A DNA stretch of 64,000 nucleotides from Litomosoides sigmodontis. Taxonomy: Eukaryota; Nematoda; Chromadorea; Rhabditida; Onchocercidae. Position 1 is the first letter of the stretch. Each line of letters starts with the position of its first letter. This document shows, piece by piece, positions 1-13,605 of this stretch. The notes under the pieces were generated by a model, which was not told the origin of the DNA, made no database searches, and worked only from the letters and a program-made list of their open reading frames with translations. The stretch spans positions 11,250,327 through 11,314,326 of the forward strand of contig OY718803.1 in NCBI GenBank assembly GCA_963070105.1, written 5' to 3'. A program made the translations under genes and the position numbers.

Positions 1-182
1 TATGTTTCGTTCAGGTTCATCTATAAGTTAATTTTTCAACTGTTTAAGGAAGACAGCTATGTGATTCCCATTTGCCAAACTTTGCTTTAATTTGCAAGCT
101 AACCAGTAAAATGACTCAAAACACTAACTGTTTTTAAGGTATGATGTGGAGTTAAAATATTTTTAATTTCATCCTTACTTAC

Positions 183-3100
183 CTGATGGAATCCAAGGTA
201 GGTTTCGATATTTTTCGACACGTAATAAATATCGCCATTTTCATTTAATATCAAAATGAAACCACCAAGTGCCTAAAGCTTCTTTGAATTAACGCTTAGC
301 GAATCTCAACATTTGAAAGAAGCCGAAATTGAAATCAACAAATGTCAAAATAACAACCAAAATTCGGTAAATAAAAAAATATGGTATTGATTGACTGTTC
401 TTTTTTTGCTTCAGAAATATGAGGATTAGAATTTTACAAATTATAACCTTCAGTGCCATATTTTCGAAATCGTACTCATTGGGATCGATGAGAGACTGTC
501 CGGAATTGTGATGGATGCCTGTTGGAATAGCGCTACTGCACGGAATCGTCGGATCCGTGCTCGGAATAAACGGATAATTGTAAGCAAACACGAACGGAAA
601 ATTTGAAATATATCGATGTGAACACGCTGGAATTTACGTGAAATTTGTGTAAGAATTTGACGATTTTAATGAAATTCAAGTTGATCAATGATTTTTCGCA
701 ATCATTCAGATACGTTCCCATGAATTTTCAGTTCTAATTTAATTTTGGTGGTACATCTAATAATCACCCTATATTAATTTAAATTCGAATTTGAAGCAAA
801 TTCTTGACAAATCAAAAAATTTTACGATAAAAGGCTTTATTAATCTTGTAATTGTAGAACTAAAATTAATTAAAAGGACTTAATACGTAAAATTTAAATT
901 TCAGAAAGGGAAAGATATCAGAATCAGGAAATTTCATAAATTTAACGGATTTAAAAGATTTATTTTTTTTTCAAAATCCCCCAATGTGTCTTGGAAATAT
1001 TAGCCTCAAGGCAATTAAATATTCTTCCCTTCCATATCCCAAATGCTTCATTAAAATGGAATCAATTTTGCTCGCATACATTGCGTGTTCTAAGCTTATA
1101 AATGTTATTTTTAATCACTGAAAAATCTGTTGCAATCGTAAACAGCAACTTCAATGAGAAAAAAATCCAATAGAAATTATTTTAGAATAGTTAAATTGAT
1201 TTTAAAAAAACTCTTTGTTTCAATTATTTAGCCGATCGATGTTGGATATTTGTGTTTGAATCGTAAAATTTAAGCGAAAAAAAAGGCGACAATATAATTG
1301 TGCTAGTACTAATGTTCTAGTATTAATAAGTAATTAATTTAGAAAGAGGAAATTAGGACAACTTTTTTCTCTTCGACTGTTTAATGCAATGAGTGATAAA
1401 AGGCTTTATCGAGGAAGACGGAAAAGTGATAATTTTCCTTTTCTTCTATTCCCGCAAAGTAATTTCAATTTTAGATGACACTGAAATTGTTACTGTCCAA
1501 CAACTGTCAAGCTGTTGTCACCGAATGTCATCAAAGTTATTCCTAATTACCAGTTTGCTTAGGAATGGACTGAACCGAGAGAGATCCTGACAATCCTATT
1601 CCATATGTTATTCACTAGTCTATCATTTAACTTCAAATTCCTTCCTTTCTCTCTTCTCTCTTTCTCTCTCCCTCTCTCTTTTTCCCTCTCTCTCCTTGAT
1701 TCCTACAAAATGCCAAATATCTGTCAAGATATTTGATGTGATGGACAGATCGTATTGTGCGTGCTCGTGCATATGTGATGATAGTTTCTGACAGGTACGA
1801 CATCAATTTGATTGTTGAAATTCAACATTTCTTTCCTTTGATAAATTAAATGTGTGGAAATTAGCTGAGTAAAATTGACGTATAAGACGAGCAACTCATT
1901 AAGTAACAGTAATTATCTGTCCTCCAAGGTAAGATGCATAAGTAATAAAGCTAATAATAGCTGCGTGAATACACCGATAATAAGCGGATGATAAGTATCG
2001 ATACCCTGTAGAAATGTAACTAACAGTCTTCGCACTAAATTTGCAATGCAATCGTTGCAGTGAATTGCAATTTAAAGTTGTAATTTTGTGTTTCTATTGT
2101 AAAATTTCATCAAAACAGTGATATTTGAATATTAGTTGATAGTATTTCACATAGGAAAGATCGGTTACGCTCCATCGATTAAAGTAATTCCAAAAAAATA
2201 CTTGAAAATTAAAAAGCTATTAATGAAAGATTTGTCTTATTGCATCCTTCCTTCACTTGTTTTTCCTTCAAGTGGAATAATAAGACTGCGAGGAAAAGAT
2301 CGAAATGCTTAATAATAAGGTGTGGAATGATATGTTTCAGAATATATATGCCTGTCATTCGTATTATCCGCAAGACGACTATGTCATTAAATTCATCCAT
2401 AAATTACTTCAAAATTGGTAGTGAAAAAAATAAAAGAAAAATTGTTGTCTAAAATTTGTTTAAAAAAAAATTTCTTTCGGATATTTTTCGAATACAAATT
2501 TTTTTTTAAACGAAAGAAAAATTCAAAATTTGCACAATTATTTAAATCTGTTTTATTTTACTTTTTTCAAGCAAAAAACTGAGACGTTTTTAGACCAATT
2601 GATTAACACGGAAGTGATTACAAAATAGTATGATGAGATTAAAAAAGAGTTCTGATTTTGAAATGCCTTAAAAATTTTTTAAACTTAAGGAAAAGATTAC
2701 ATGGCTTTGTATTACTACTGCATTTTCCAACGTTCGTACTATTCGAAAATTGCTCATACAAATAATTAATTTATGTAATATTTAGTAATTAAGTACTTAA
2801 TTGTCTCTTCGAACGATCATATAAGTCTCGCCTCATCACACCTCTTCTATGCTTCACCGAATAACTCATTCATAAGGGATCAGATATCCAGCAGGTGTTT
2901 CCATGAAAATGCTAAAATTTCATCCGAGGATGTATTCTGCTCAACTATTTTTTTCAAAAACTAAAACACATCATTTTTTTCCATCTACGACCTTCTGATT
3001 CAAAATTCTATCATTGAAAATTGGAGATTGCATTCAAATTTTGATTGAATTTCATTCTTAATTAAGGGAAAACTACTGAATTTGCTGAATTACAGAATAA

Positions 3101-6100
3101 GTAAAGCTGTTCAGTTAGTTTTTACAGCTACCGGACAAAACTGATCTTGTCAAGTATTCTTTGAATCGTTTTGAAGTCATGCGTTTTCTTACATAAAGAA
3201 AATTCACCATGTTACCACCCGTAGTTTAGGTGATAAAAATAAAAATGAAAATAAAGTGCAAAGATTCTGAAGTTTAATAGAATAGGTAAGATTTGATTAG
3301 TTAGTTCTTTCAGTTCTGAAATGATCACTGGGAGAATTGCTCTCACAAATTAATTCTTTGACGTGGGAAGTTGCCGAAGCAATGAGGAATGGTTTCAATT
3401 ACATTTTCCTCGTGTTGCGTCACACTCACTTGGTGTTGTGAGAAGGAAAGATAATTAATTGCAGGCGAAGCACCACCGCTGCGTGCTTCTTGTTTACTCA
3501 GTTAATCAAAGGAGAGGAAAACAAGAAGGATTGATAGGACCGTTGTTTGACAACTAATAATTGCGCTGCTACCACAAGCTGTTCCTTTGTCATGCATTTG
3601 ATATTTGAGAGTGCGTTGTTCACTACGTAACAACTTCACGCCAATTATTGGAGTGTCGCGTGAGGCGACTATTAGCTGAATGTACCAAATGTGCTGACCA
3701 GTGACTGATAAGGGTGATAAAGGGATTGATTGCAACTGAAATATTCTTACCTTGGAAATGTGCTTTAATTTGCAGGTAGCTAACGGCTAATCGTAACACA
3801 CTAAGTTTGTCTAACCTGAAAAGTATTAACGATATTGGATTTAGCTTACATTCTCAGCTTCACAATGTAATATCAGATGGCAGTAATATAATTTGCGAAA
3901 AAAATGTAAATTTGAAAGAGATCTAATTACTCGATACAACTTGCTTTGGGATTGAAATTTAATTTGAATAATCTCCTCTGGTATAAGTGAAGCATTATTC
4001 AGGAATTAAAATGACATTTTGCGAAATTATTACTCGCAAGATTTGCAAAGCGCAGCAAGCAATTAAATTGATTACTAATAACAAAACTGCAAGAAACCTT
4101 TCTACACTCCACAATTTAATTTACAAGAAATGACAAAGTTGATTGAGAAATTAAAAGACCAAAATTTTGAAGCATTTTCAAAAATGAAATTGTCTTATGA
4201 TTTAAATGACAGCAGTTAATTCAGTAATGACACTGTACATGTTACTTACATATATGTTGACCTTCTAAATTAGATTGTTTTAATTATTTGACAGTTTCAT
4301 TGAAGAGAAATAAACTTCAAATTTAAAGTTAACCTTGAAATAACACTTTGTTCATACGGTAAGAGGGCAGCAACAATTTCCAATTCTCTGTTTAATCGTT
4401 CACGGTGTCTTTTGCTAGGATTAGTGGCCAGTCCAGGCTTTATTCCTTCACGTACTCTAAAATACTTTTTCGCTTTTTAATTTTAATTTCTTTTAATGCA
4501 ATTTTATTAGTCCTTCTATTCTTGCTAACAAAAATTTTGTTTTTTTTTTTATCTTAATGATATTAAATGAATGAGTTGAAAAATTCCCCAGTGCAACAAA
4601 TATTTGGGGAAGCAGAATGAATTTCGAATTTATTATCGTCCATCTCTTATTCTCTATTAATTCATTACTATTTCATAACATCCATGATATGTCAAGAAAT
4701 ACGGTAGTAATACTTCGACAGCTGTTGCGGTGGAAGGAAGAAGCATTTCATGGCCAACAAAGTAAAACGCACAGCGATGATGACAGATAGGAATGATAAT
4801 TAATTATTCATTAAGATATCCCTTCCCACTCATTTAATCATTCCGTTTTCTTTTCCCGTGAAGTAAGAAATGCGGTAGTTGCATGCAAGTGCAATGCTTG
4901 CTAACATCAATTGCAAACTGAGGATCCGGAAATTTCGAACTATTTTCCGGATGTTACAAAGAATTTTCTGAATCGGTTGTTTATAGTTCCAACGATTTAG
5001 TTCAAATTTGCTTTCAGACTTTAGAAAAGCTTATGACAGACCTCGGATAAAACTAAATTATCTGTTGCAGAATAAGTCAAGTCTTAGATGCATAAAAAAA
5101 TTACGATGAAATGTTCGGAAAGTTAACTAGTAGTAGAAGAGAAAGCAAAAAATATAGTTTTAGCAAGTCTTAATTGAAGAATTTTTAATTTTTATTAAAC
5201 TATTCCACCAATTTTTAATTACCCGGAGTAATAGAAAAAAAACAGCATATATTAATAACACAAAAAGTAAAACCAAATAATTAATTTTAACACTTACCAA
5301 ACTAGTAATTAAGATGTCTAAAAAAATATTGCTTAAAAACGTTTGGTTACAAAATTCCGAAACGTTTTGATGAATTTTGCAGAAATTTTTGTTCTTTGAA
5401 ATGAATTTTACACTTTTAGAAGAAATGAGAAATGAATTTGAGCTAAAGAAGTAACGTAAAGTTAATATTAATTGTATTAAGCGAATTCCAAGCAATTCAA
5501 TCACAACAATCAGCGTCTTAGACTAAAGTGTCGCAGCTAGCAGACGCAAGGCAATTATTTGTTGATCGTTTCCTGAAAGAGCAAAAATTTCTTTCCGACG
5601 AGATGAAAGGTATCTGCCACTTTCCAGCAGAGTTACTGTAGCAAGTGGTTGGGTAATTAGTTTGGCTTCCATGAGAAAGTAATTATTTGCCGCAATCAAA
5701 TCCCTTTTGTCACATTCCATATTTTCACATAAATGAAATTAGGCAAACCTTTTTTCCAACCATTCAAATTTCAGACTACAATATTGATTAATACTATAAT
5801 TTTTGGATGGACTATCACTCTCTTGTAATATTTTAACAAGTACGCTTCACTCTTAATATTTCCATTATTTGACTTACTGAAGTCAATTTGTTCTTTATTA
5901 ATTTTATTATCATTTTTAAATGGAATGCAATACAATTTAGTTGCTAAATTTTGACAAAATTTCAAAAATTTTCCAATAGAAATGTTTTATGGAATATTTT
6001 ATTATCTTTTTATTACTGCGACAAATTTTGTTAACATTGCATCGAATAACGTATTTAAACTATGCGGAAAATTTTTCAGTCAAGTGAAGTAAGAGAATAA

Positions 6101-7354
6101 GATGGGAAATTATAGTAATACTAAAGCTCTCTTCACAAGAAAAAAAACGTTAACTTTACTTTGAAAAGTCCTTAAAACGTACCAAAGTTTAATTTTGCAG
6201 CTAGTTGTCCCTCTTCTTTATTAGTGAAAACTATCGCCGGTGGTTCCAAAGTTTTGCGATACAAATCGAAATGGCAATAATGTTAGGCATACTATCGTCA
6301 CGTTTACTGCTACTACTTACTTGCTGTGGACGTTGCGAGGATAACTTAAAATACCGGTGGGATAGGGTGCTGCTGCAACGGAAAGAAATACTGCTACTAT
6401 TGAGGCCTACCATTACAATTACTACGTTGCCCTTGCGTGCTTTGAGGTTTTCCAGTTAGGCAATATTTCGTGATGCTTAAAAATTGTCTCCATTTTCCAT
6501 TCTCTCATTTCATTTCAGCCGACTGCACGTTACATCATAGCGCTTCTTCTGCTCCTACTTCTGTCCTCTCCTCCTATCATCGCACTGTCTTATAATACTT
6601 TGATATTCACTGATCGATCAACCCTACTACTGCAATTCACGTATGGTACTTTCCTCGCACGTCGCTTATTGCTACTCCACCGCCTTCATGAATCTCTTGC
6701 ACGTTAAAGTAACGGTATTTATAAATAGCCTTCACAGCACTTCTTTCGCCATCCAATAGTAAGCATTCTTGTCATTTCATTTCTTAATTCCTATCAATCT
6801 TACGATCTGTTCCCATTGTTTATTCCTAATTACTCACTATCCTTAATCGTACTTTTAGTCAATTCATCTTCCTCCTCATTGCAAATCCTTCCTAGACACC
6901 TATTTGCTTGTTAAAAGTCCACAGTTCTCACACATACACTACGCTATTATTATACAGTATCACTATTGCCAATACGGTATTTCTTACCGTGTATCACATT
7001 TGCAAATTTGCAAAGTATTCAAAATAAATGATTAGCTTAGACTTAAACTACTGAGAACAGAAACGCTCCTTGATTTCCATCAATATGAAATTGCCATATA
7101 CGTTGCTGACTACCTTTTATGAGTTTACGATGCATGCAACGTCAAAAACGTGCAGCACACGTTGCATTTATCGGTGGCTTCAAACCAAGAAAAAATAATG
7201 CATTACTAATTAATAGATAAAACAGTATTAAAGTATGGCATTACAGTTTAATAAATTGAGAATCTTTTGTCCCTCACTCGGCGATAATGAAAAATTTCAA
7301 CTAAAATATCACAAACCTTTTAAAATTTCGTTGTCGTCGTTTATTGGCATACAT
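183..7354 (-). CDS. ahr-1: Aryl hydrocarbon receptor (bHLH-PAS transcription factor), 5' part; gene continues beyond the left edge
   Basis: Five exons join in frame on the minus strand: 7317-7354, 4334-4456, 3751-3815, 448-626 and 183-272, giving 165 residues before the window ends in an intron (donor GTAAGT at 177-182). Exon 1 reads MYANKRRQRNFK, the basic N-terminus of nematode AHR. Residues 25-35 are NPSKRHRERLN, the DNA-binding basic region, followed by helix-loop-helix to about residue 75 (LDKLSVLRLAVSYL in helix 2). After a short linker, PAS-A opens at about residue 135 with ALGGFILILNENGDIYYV and ends here at YLGFHQ. Known for the family: AHR dimerises with ARNT/AHA-1 and regulates transcription in the nucleus; nematode AHR is developmental and does not bind dioxins. 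Introns are long (2.86 kb after exon 1, 3.12 kb after exon 3). PAS-B and the C-terminus are outside the window. Confidence 0.93.
1638..1694. repeat. CT-rich polypyrimidine tract
   Basis: An irregular run of CT and CTT units on the plus strand inside the long ahr-1 intron. It is simple-sequence DNA with no coding frame. Confidence 0.6.
2458..2511. repeat. Perfect 16-bp inverted repeat, AT-rich hairpin in an ahr-1 intron
   Basis: The 16 bases at 2458-2473 (GTTTAAAAAAAAATTT) are the exact reverse complement of 2496-2511, with a 22-base spacer. Just inside and outside the arms TTTCTTTCG (2471-2479) also pairs with CGAAAGAAA (2511-2519), so alternative foldings are possible. It lies in the long intron between ahr-1 exons 3 and 4. 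The arms are low-complexity A/T runs, so chance in AT-rich DNA is a real explanation; it could also be a remnant of a small inverted-repeat element. Confidence 0.6.
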
Positions 7355-9816
7355 GTTTTCCGTGCATTAAATGCAATTCAAAACCTAAAAATGAGTCAAA
7401 TTTTCATTTAAATTAATCTTAATCAAGATATATGAACAAGTAACTTTTGCTGGGGTAGGAGATACTATACAAACAACGTCAAATTGTTTTTTCACGTAAT
7501 TTCACACATAAAATAATGCAAAATCTTCTTTTGAATAATTTAAATATTGATTTTGCTGTAGGAAAATTTTACTGCCCTCAACAAATTAGTTTATCCAACA
7601 AATCCTTCATCTTTACCCTTTTTGAAATTGAAAATGAATTAATCAACGAAGTACTAACTCTGATATTTTAATATCCCACAGACTTACTTGGAAATTAGGA
7701 TTTTTTTCCAGTAGACATTTCTAAGTAGAGAATTTTACAGTTATAAATAATTTCGATTTTTCACTCATTCTTTTTTTTAGTTTTATAACTGACTGCTGCA
7801 TAAGTTTGTGGCAGCATCCGTTTTACTTGTTTGAAGTTTACATTTAAAAATCCATGCGGAAAACGTCTAAATTTAAATTTAATTTCGAGTTATGTTATTC
7901 TCATCGCTATTGCTACTATGCTAATAAATATCTGGAGCTGTAAACGATTATTTAATAAATTATCAATCCAATTAGTCCGTTGCTCCCGTCTCAATGCATT
8001 TGTACGTCTAACAAATGACACGTTGTTGCATTCGCTATCAAGTATTATCACTATATCATCGTTATCACTATCACTGTGATAACGGCTCTTGGCCATACAA
8101 CAAAAGCGCGCAAACTGTTGCTATGCTAAGGTGGAAGGAGGAAGCCACTTGCAATCATTCCATTGCGGCTTAATGCTCATTGCAAATAAATGATATCCTA
8201 AAACACAAGGATATCTATCCTTTTTAAACACTTCATAGGATAACGATAATCATAATAAATAACAGTGCTAGGGCAGTGAGTGCAAAGTTTCAAAAAATAT
8301 TGAAAGGAGAGGATTATATTGCTTTGTTGGACGAGATTTTCTAAGGGAAATTCAGGGCTACAGCTGGCAGTGATTATTGTCAATGTCATTACAGAAAAGG
8401 CGAATTTAACTGATTACTACGATTACTGTATTGGTGACTTAGTTTACTTCCTAGCTTTCCATTACTTACTGTCGTACTACTTTCCTACTTTCTAAGTTCC
8501 TCGTCTCCTTCTCTTTCTCCTTTTTTGGATTAATAAAAAGTTTTGCATAAAGCAGCGATTCTGTTGACGTCACTGTGTCGTTTTAGAACGCTAAAAAGAA
8601 AATTTTAGAAAATTTGTTACAGCACGCAAACTCCTTGGTAAAATGCCTTAAGTTACTAATGCTGCGTTTTGTCGGCGTGATCGGATAGACCAACGAGAGA
8701 GGAGGCAAGAAGGTAGGAAGACTGGATTGCGTCGGTGACGCACCTACCGCCTACCATATACAGCAAGCAACGGCTGGTACCACACTTCCCAACAGCAGCA
8801 GTGTAGGGCGGAGTGTTGGCCTACCGTACTACTTATATTGAAGAAAAGAATGGCGGAATTGTGCCTGTAATTGCAGTCCGTTTGTCATTGCGCCAATACT
8901 TAACTTATTGTTACCGTTATTAGCTTGATTATTTCATCACTCAGTACTTCTCAATTATTTTTTTTTCTTTTTTCAAATTCTTCCAAGACTGTGAGGACAA
9001 TTTGGGTGTGAACAAAAGGTATATGAAAATTCCTTCCCCAAAAAAAAATGACAAACAAGCGCTTGGCGAGAGGCTTTTCCACTTTCTTATTTTTGTGGAT
9101 TTATCCATCATCAGACTCTTATCAGATATTACGTGATGTTTCGCCATAGATGATGTGATATTTTACAACATAACGTGAACACCCACTAGCAGTTACGTTA
9201 GATTTTATCGATGATTAAGCACTCATCAACTGCTACGTTTGCACCTCGACCTGTTTCATTTTGCTCTCCATCGAGACGGTCGTAGAGTGGGCAAGCGCGT
9301 TAAATGAATCCCAAAAAATTTGTATATCCATGAATATAAAAGTTTGAAAATGTAATGCAAAAAATCATTTCTAATTTCCAGCGCTGAATTGAAGCAACTA
9401 AGTAGTTATTTGTTAGCAACTGTTACGTGTCGTTTCAATGTTTAGTTAAAGCTCGTGGAGTATCAGTTGTTGTGCCTACAATATTTTTCTTAAACTCAGT
9501 AGCTGGTAGTTTATGAAGAAAACTACTAATATTTCGGACAATTAATTTGAAATTAAAGTAGATCAATAGACAATTCCAGTGGTTGACTCTTTTTTCCTTT
9601 TTTTTCTTTGAATTATTCTGAGAATTTTATTGCTGGCAGTAAGGCTTATCATATTAATAATCGCTTTATTCGAATTTTCCCTCCTTCATCTCCGAAATTA
9701 TTTAGCATTTTATATGCAATTCTATAAATATTTCAATTCAATTTTTGCGAACACATTTATAAACGCTTTGTAAATTAATTGTGCTTAATTAGTCTACTAT
9801 TTAGAGAAGTTAGAGA
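7355..9816. other. Intergenic region between divergent ahr-1 and the coiled-coil-like gene
   Basis: About 2.5 kb without a supported exon. On the minus strand a TTTTTAG acceptor-like site at about 7386-7392 lies some 30 bases upstream of the ahr-1 ATG and could be its spliced-leader acceptor or the end of a 5'-UTR intron. A less AT-rich block lies at about 8640-8830. An 8-base inverted repeat (GTTATCAC at 8061-8068, GTGATAAC at 8076-8083) is present. Promoters for both neighbours probably lie here, but I recognise no core promoter motif. Confidence 0.5.
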
Positions 9817-12586
9817 ATGAACATATTGCTGGGAGATGCTGTTGTTATGATTGAGAAGGTAACTGACAAGTGATTAAAATGGAGACGTATAAAATCCCAT
9901 AAAATTTGTGTGATTTTTCTCCTTGATAAATTAGAATTTATCAATATTTGTATAGGACGGATAATTGTTAATTACGAATTTTCGATAGAAATTTTAATCG
10001 AACTATTTTTGACTTGCCATTGGCTGGACGTGAATTGGTTCTAGACTGATAACTTTATATTCCTTCTTAGAAATTAGTACCTTAAATTTCTATCCGTTTC
10101 TATTAAGGCACGTAAATCAGTGAATCGTCAAAATGAAGTAAGCAGAGTGATCGAAGCCGAATTTTTCCATTTCAGCGATGAAATCGATCGGAAATTTAAT
10201 GAGGTCGGTTGACAGCCGGAGAAATGGATCTCTCGCTTGAAATCATTTTCATTGCTTATCCTTTTACTTCTCTCTTTATAAAGATATTTATTGAAAGTTC
10301 TAACGTTCGATAATTATTCAAATTTAGTAAATTTAAGCAATTTACAATTCGAACAAAAAATTTGATTAAGGAGGATGATTAAATGAAATAATAATTTCCT
10401 CTTCATATGATCGCATCAAAATATTGTAATCTTAACATTTCATAAATTATTTGAGTAGTCATTTATCGATCGAAATTTGCAATGATTATATGCTATTGGA
10501 AGTCTTTCTTTTGAGAGTAGTTTGAACTTCATCCTGCGGTCAAGTAATCTCGTAAATACTGATTGAGATATGCGAGATGACAATTAGAATTTTCAAATCA
10601 CTGCCGTTTAATTTTTGATAAATGTAAATCAAACAGTAATGAAGCTGTGCATTGTGAAAATAATTAGTGTATGTTCATAATCAGTAAAACTACGCTTATT
10701 TTAAATTTTAATTTTATTAAAATTGTGAAAAGTTTTGCAATCGAATTCACAATTGATTATTTTAGTATTTTTCAGTAGTCATGAAGACAGAATTTCATTT
10801 ATTCCTTCGAATTTAGTTGTACAATAGAATTTGTAAAATCAAAAAGGATTATAAGCATCGAATTAAATTTTTGGAAAATATGTGCCAACACTATACCGAT
10901 AACTTGTCACATCGAATAAATACATTTGCATTTGATGAAATAGAAATTCGACAAAAGTTGAGCAAACTTGAGTGGGATTTAATTTCACTTCAAGTAACCT
11001 TTCCTTTTTTGAACTTCGGAAAATTATGCAAATTTGATGAAAAAATGAGCAAAACATAGCAGCTCAATTGCTTTCATTTTACCGCTAAATTTTAACTTTG
11101 AAGATTTTGTAATTTTCTGATATGTGTAAATAATTGTAAACTGTTTATTTAGTGCGTTGGACGCCTACTTATTGAAGCATCGGCATCCTATCTATCAAAA
11201 ATTAATTTTGATAAAATTGAAAAAACGGTCAATAATGTAATTAAAACGTTATAATTTGAAATTTGAAGAACATGATGAATGTTATAAAAATTTCAAAAGA
11301 AAAGTTTTTTTTCCTTTTTATGATAAATGAATTGCAGTATCATTTCACGCTGAATTTAGCATATTAATGCTAATATAATTTTAAATTTAATTTAATAGTA
11401 CAGCTAAATACATTCAATTTTTCTCATTGGAAATTATTTACAGCTTCATAAAAGGATGCGGTACCTTACGACAGTTGATAGCATTCCTGCCGATCGTTAT
11501 AGCCTACATGCTGCGTTCGACTTGCCCTCATCACCGGTAAAATTATCTTTACCTAAGTTAAAATAAAATTATGTGGCCCCCCACTCTCTTATTTTCAACA
11601 GTGAAATTTATGAAATATCTGATAATGAACGACAGAATCTTTAAAAGTGTTCTTCCCTTACTCTGTCATTCATTCACTGCTTAATTGATATGATATCAAA
11701 CAAATTATGGGCGCCCGTACTTGCACTGGTTGGTGATAATAAGGTAACAAAACTATTTATTTAAATTAAAAAAACTGAAAAAAGAAAGCTCCCTATAAAT
11801 CAAAGGGAAGTATAATTTACCGTATAATCAGCCAAATCAAGAGAGTCAATGTAATCAAGAACTTTGAATTAATCGTAGATGTGATTGAATAATTTGAATA
11901 AAAATTTAGTTAATAAAAAGACTAATAACTGTTGATATCTCTCAACTAGTCATTAGCATAATAGTAAATAGGTCATAAAATTATTAAATGATGCAACAAT
12001 AATGACTATTGCTACTCCTTTGCGATAGCTACCATCAAATAAAAATATTGTAAAATGATCGCTTCCCCTTTTCCGTCAACTTAATTTTAGTTCACAGAAG
12101 TATTACGATTGGTCTATAAGTCGATGAAAAATTTTCAACGATTACCGCATAAATCGGAAGATATGACTGAAGCAGAATGTGTGAATCAAAATAATTTAAT
12201 GGACGAATCAAGCAAACTATTAGCAATGTGTATTAATATTCAGGAAAAAATTACGGTATACTTCTATGCTTTCTTTCTGCCGGTAAAAAAGAGCAAATTT
12301 GATCCGATTCTATCGGATTTGATAATTTTTTATTTTTTTTCTAGTCTGACTGATTTTAACCATACAACATTCAATGCATTGTTTATTTCAGAATGCTTAT
12401 TCAACCAGTAAAGTAGAAAGGAATAGTGATAACAGTGGCACTGATCTTCTATCACCAAGAAGTATGTTATTACGATAGACTGATCCGAAAAAAAATCGAA
12501 TCTGTCAATCACTTCGACATTTTAAATCTTTTACAGATGATGGAATCATCAATACTTCAGATTTAAACAGCAATCAACGACAATAA
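9817..12586 (+). CDS. Unrecognised seven-exon protein, probably coiled-coil, 230 residues
   Basis: Exons 9817-9858, 10108-10203, 10817-10993, 11444-11536, 12091-12255, 12392-12461 and 12537-12586 join in one frame and end at TAA (12584-12586). The first five exons are all multiples of three with phase-0 introns; the sixth leaves one base and the last completes it, which argues strongly for a real gene. Residues 1-105 are charged and rich in E, K, R, I and L with no proline, as in a long helical or coiled-coil segment; an SIPADRYSLHAAFDLPSSP linker follows, then another helical stretch and a polar Ser/Asn-rich tail. No zinc-binding cysteine pattern or membrane segment is visible. The ATG at 9817 follows acceptor-like TAG sites at 9802 and 9813, so it may be the trans-spliced start or an internal exon of a longer gene. 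I do not recognise the family; the helical part resembles the coiled coil of TRIM-type proteins only in general character. Confidence 0.72.
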
Positions 12587-13605
12587 TTATGCAAAATCAT
12601 GTTCACTATATATATTGTAATGAATTACGGAATATAAATCTTGTAAAATAATTTCACTTCTCACACACCAAATTGTTGAAAAAGCGCTATTCGGGTTTGT
12701 CTGTAAGACTACAAGTGCTTCATCTCCAAAAGTATTTCCATAATATTGGTAATTTGGAATATTTGGAAATAAATGAATTAATAAGCATGCATGCCATCCC
12801 TTTACTATGTACAAAAAAGCAATACAGCTTAAAAGTTAAAAAAAAGAATTCAAGGCAAAAAGTGAATAAATTGACAAATTTCCCGTATTGCAGTTATTTC
12901 AACTAAAGTACAATAACCTCATCAGCTAACTACCTTCAATCGTTCTCTAATTTTTATCATCAAATAAACATTACTATTATTATTGATCAGCGCTATCTAG
13001 GCTTTTTCCTTGTACCAACTCAAAGTGAAAGCAAAATATTTTATTTAATTCACAACTTAAATACAGTCAAAATCAGTACGGAATTTACAACGACAACTTA
13101 TACATTATTAGTGCTCTATAATTTCAAAACAGCGCAACAGTCAAATGCCACCAACCTACTTTATTGGTGATTTCTCTTAAATAAATCTTCAAAACTAAAC
13201 GTCGTAGGAAAACGAACTTTCCTCGCTATCGTAGGATATTACTTCTTCCACTAATTCTTCAAAATTCCTTATCTAGATCAAAGTACATACATCCGACAGA
13301 TTGAAAATTGATAACATTGGCCATCTGTTATCAAAACTGCTTTCGCACAGACTCTTCATTTATGCTATATCTGGGAAGAAACTTTCGTGGCTAGTAAATA
13401 CATCTATGGAAAAGGAATAAAATACAGTTCGTTGGAGTGATGACTATTTACAAAATTGATTGTAAAAAAATCCAATCAAAATCAATAAGGTTTAAGTGAA
13501 AAAGGGAGGCTTCGCAAAAACAATTCAACAAGCATGAAAAGCTCATGTTAATAAAACATCCACTGTTACTATATAAATTCAGTATCATCACCGATAAATC
13601 TCACG
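12587..13605. other. Convergent 3' region between the coiled-coil-like gene and CHMP1
   Basis: About 1 kb holding the 3' ends of two converging genes. No exon, RNA gene or repeat is recognised. Confidence 0.5.

Noticed and set aside
3502..3735. 77-codon minus-strand open stretch in the ahr-1 intron
   Set aside because: The flanking ahr-1 exons join directly in phase, so this is intronic; no domain seen.
6205..6459. 84-codon plus-strand open stretch with a hydrophobic segment
   Set aside because: Lies in the first ahr-1 intron on the other strand, low-complexity Leu/Ile/Thr content, no splice sites or family.
7890..8096. Minus-strand MAKSRYHSDSDNDD... open stretch as a possible ahr-1 first exon
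   Set aside because: The exon at 7317-7354 matches the conserved AHR N-terminus and joins in phase; this one does not.
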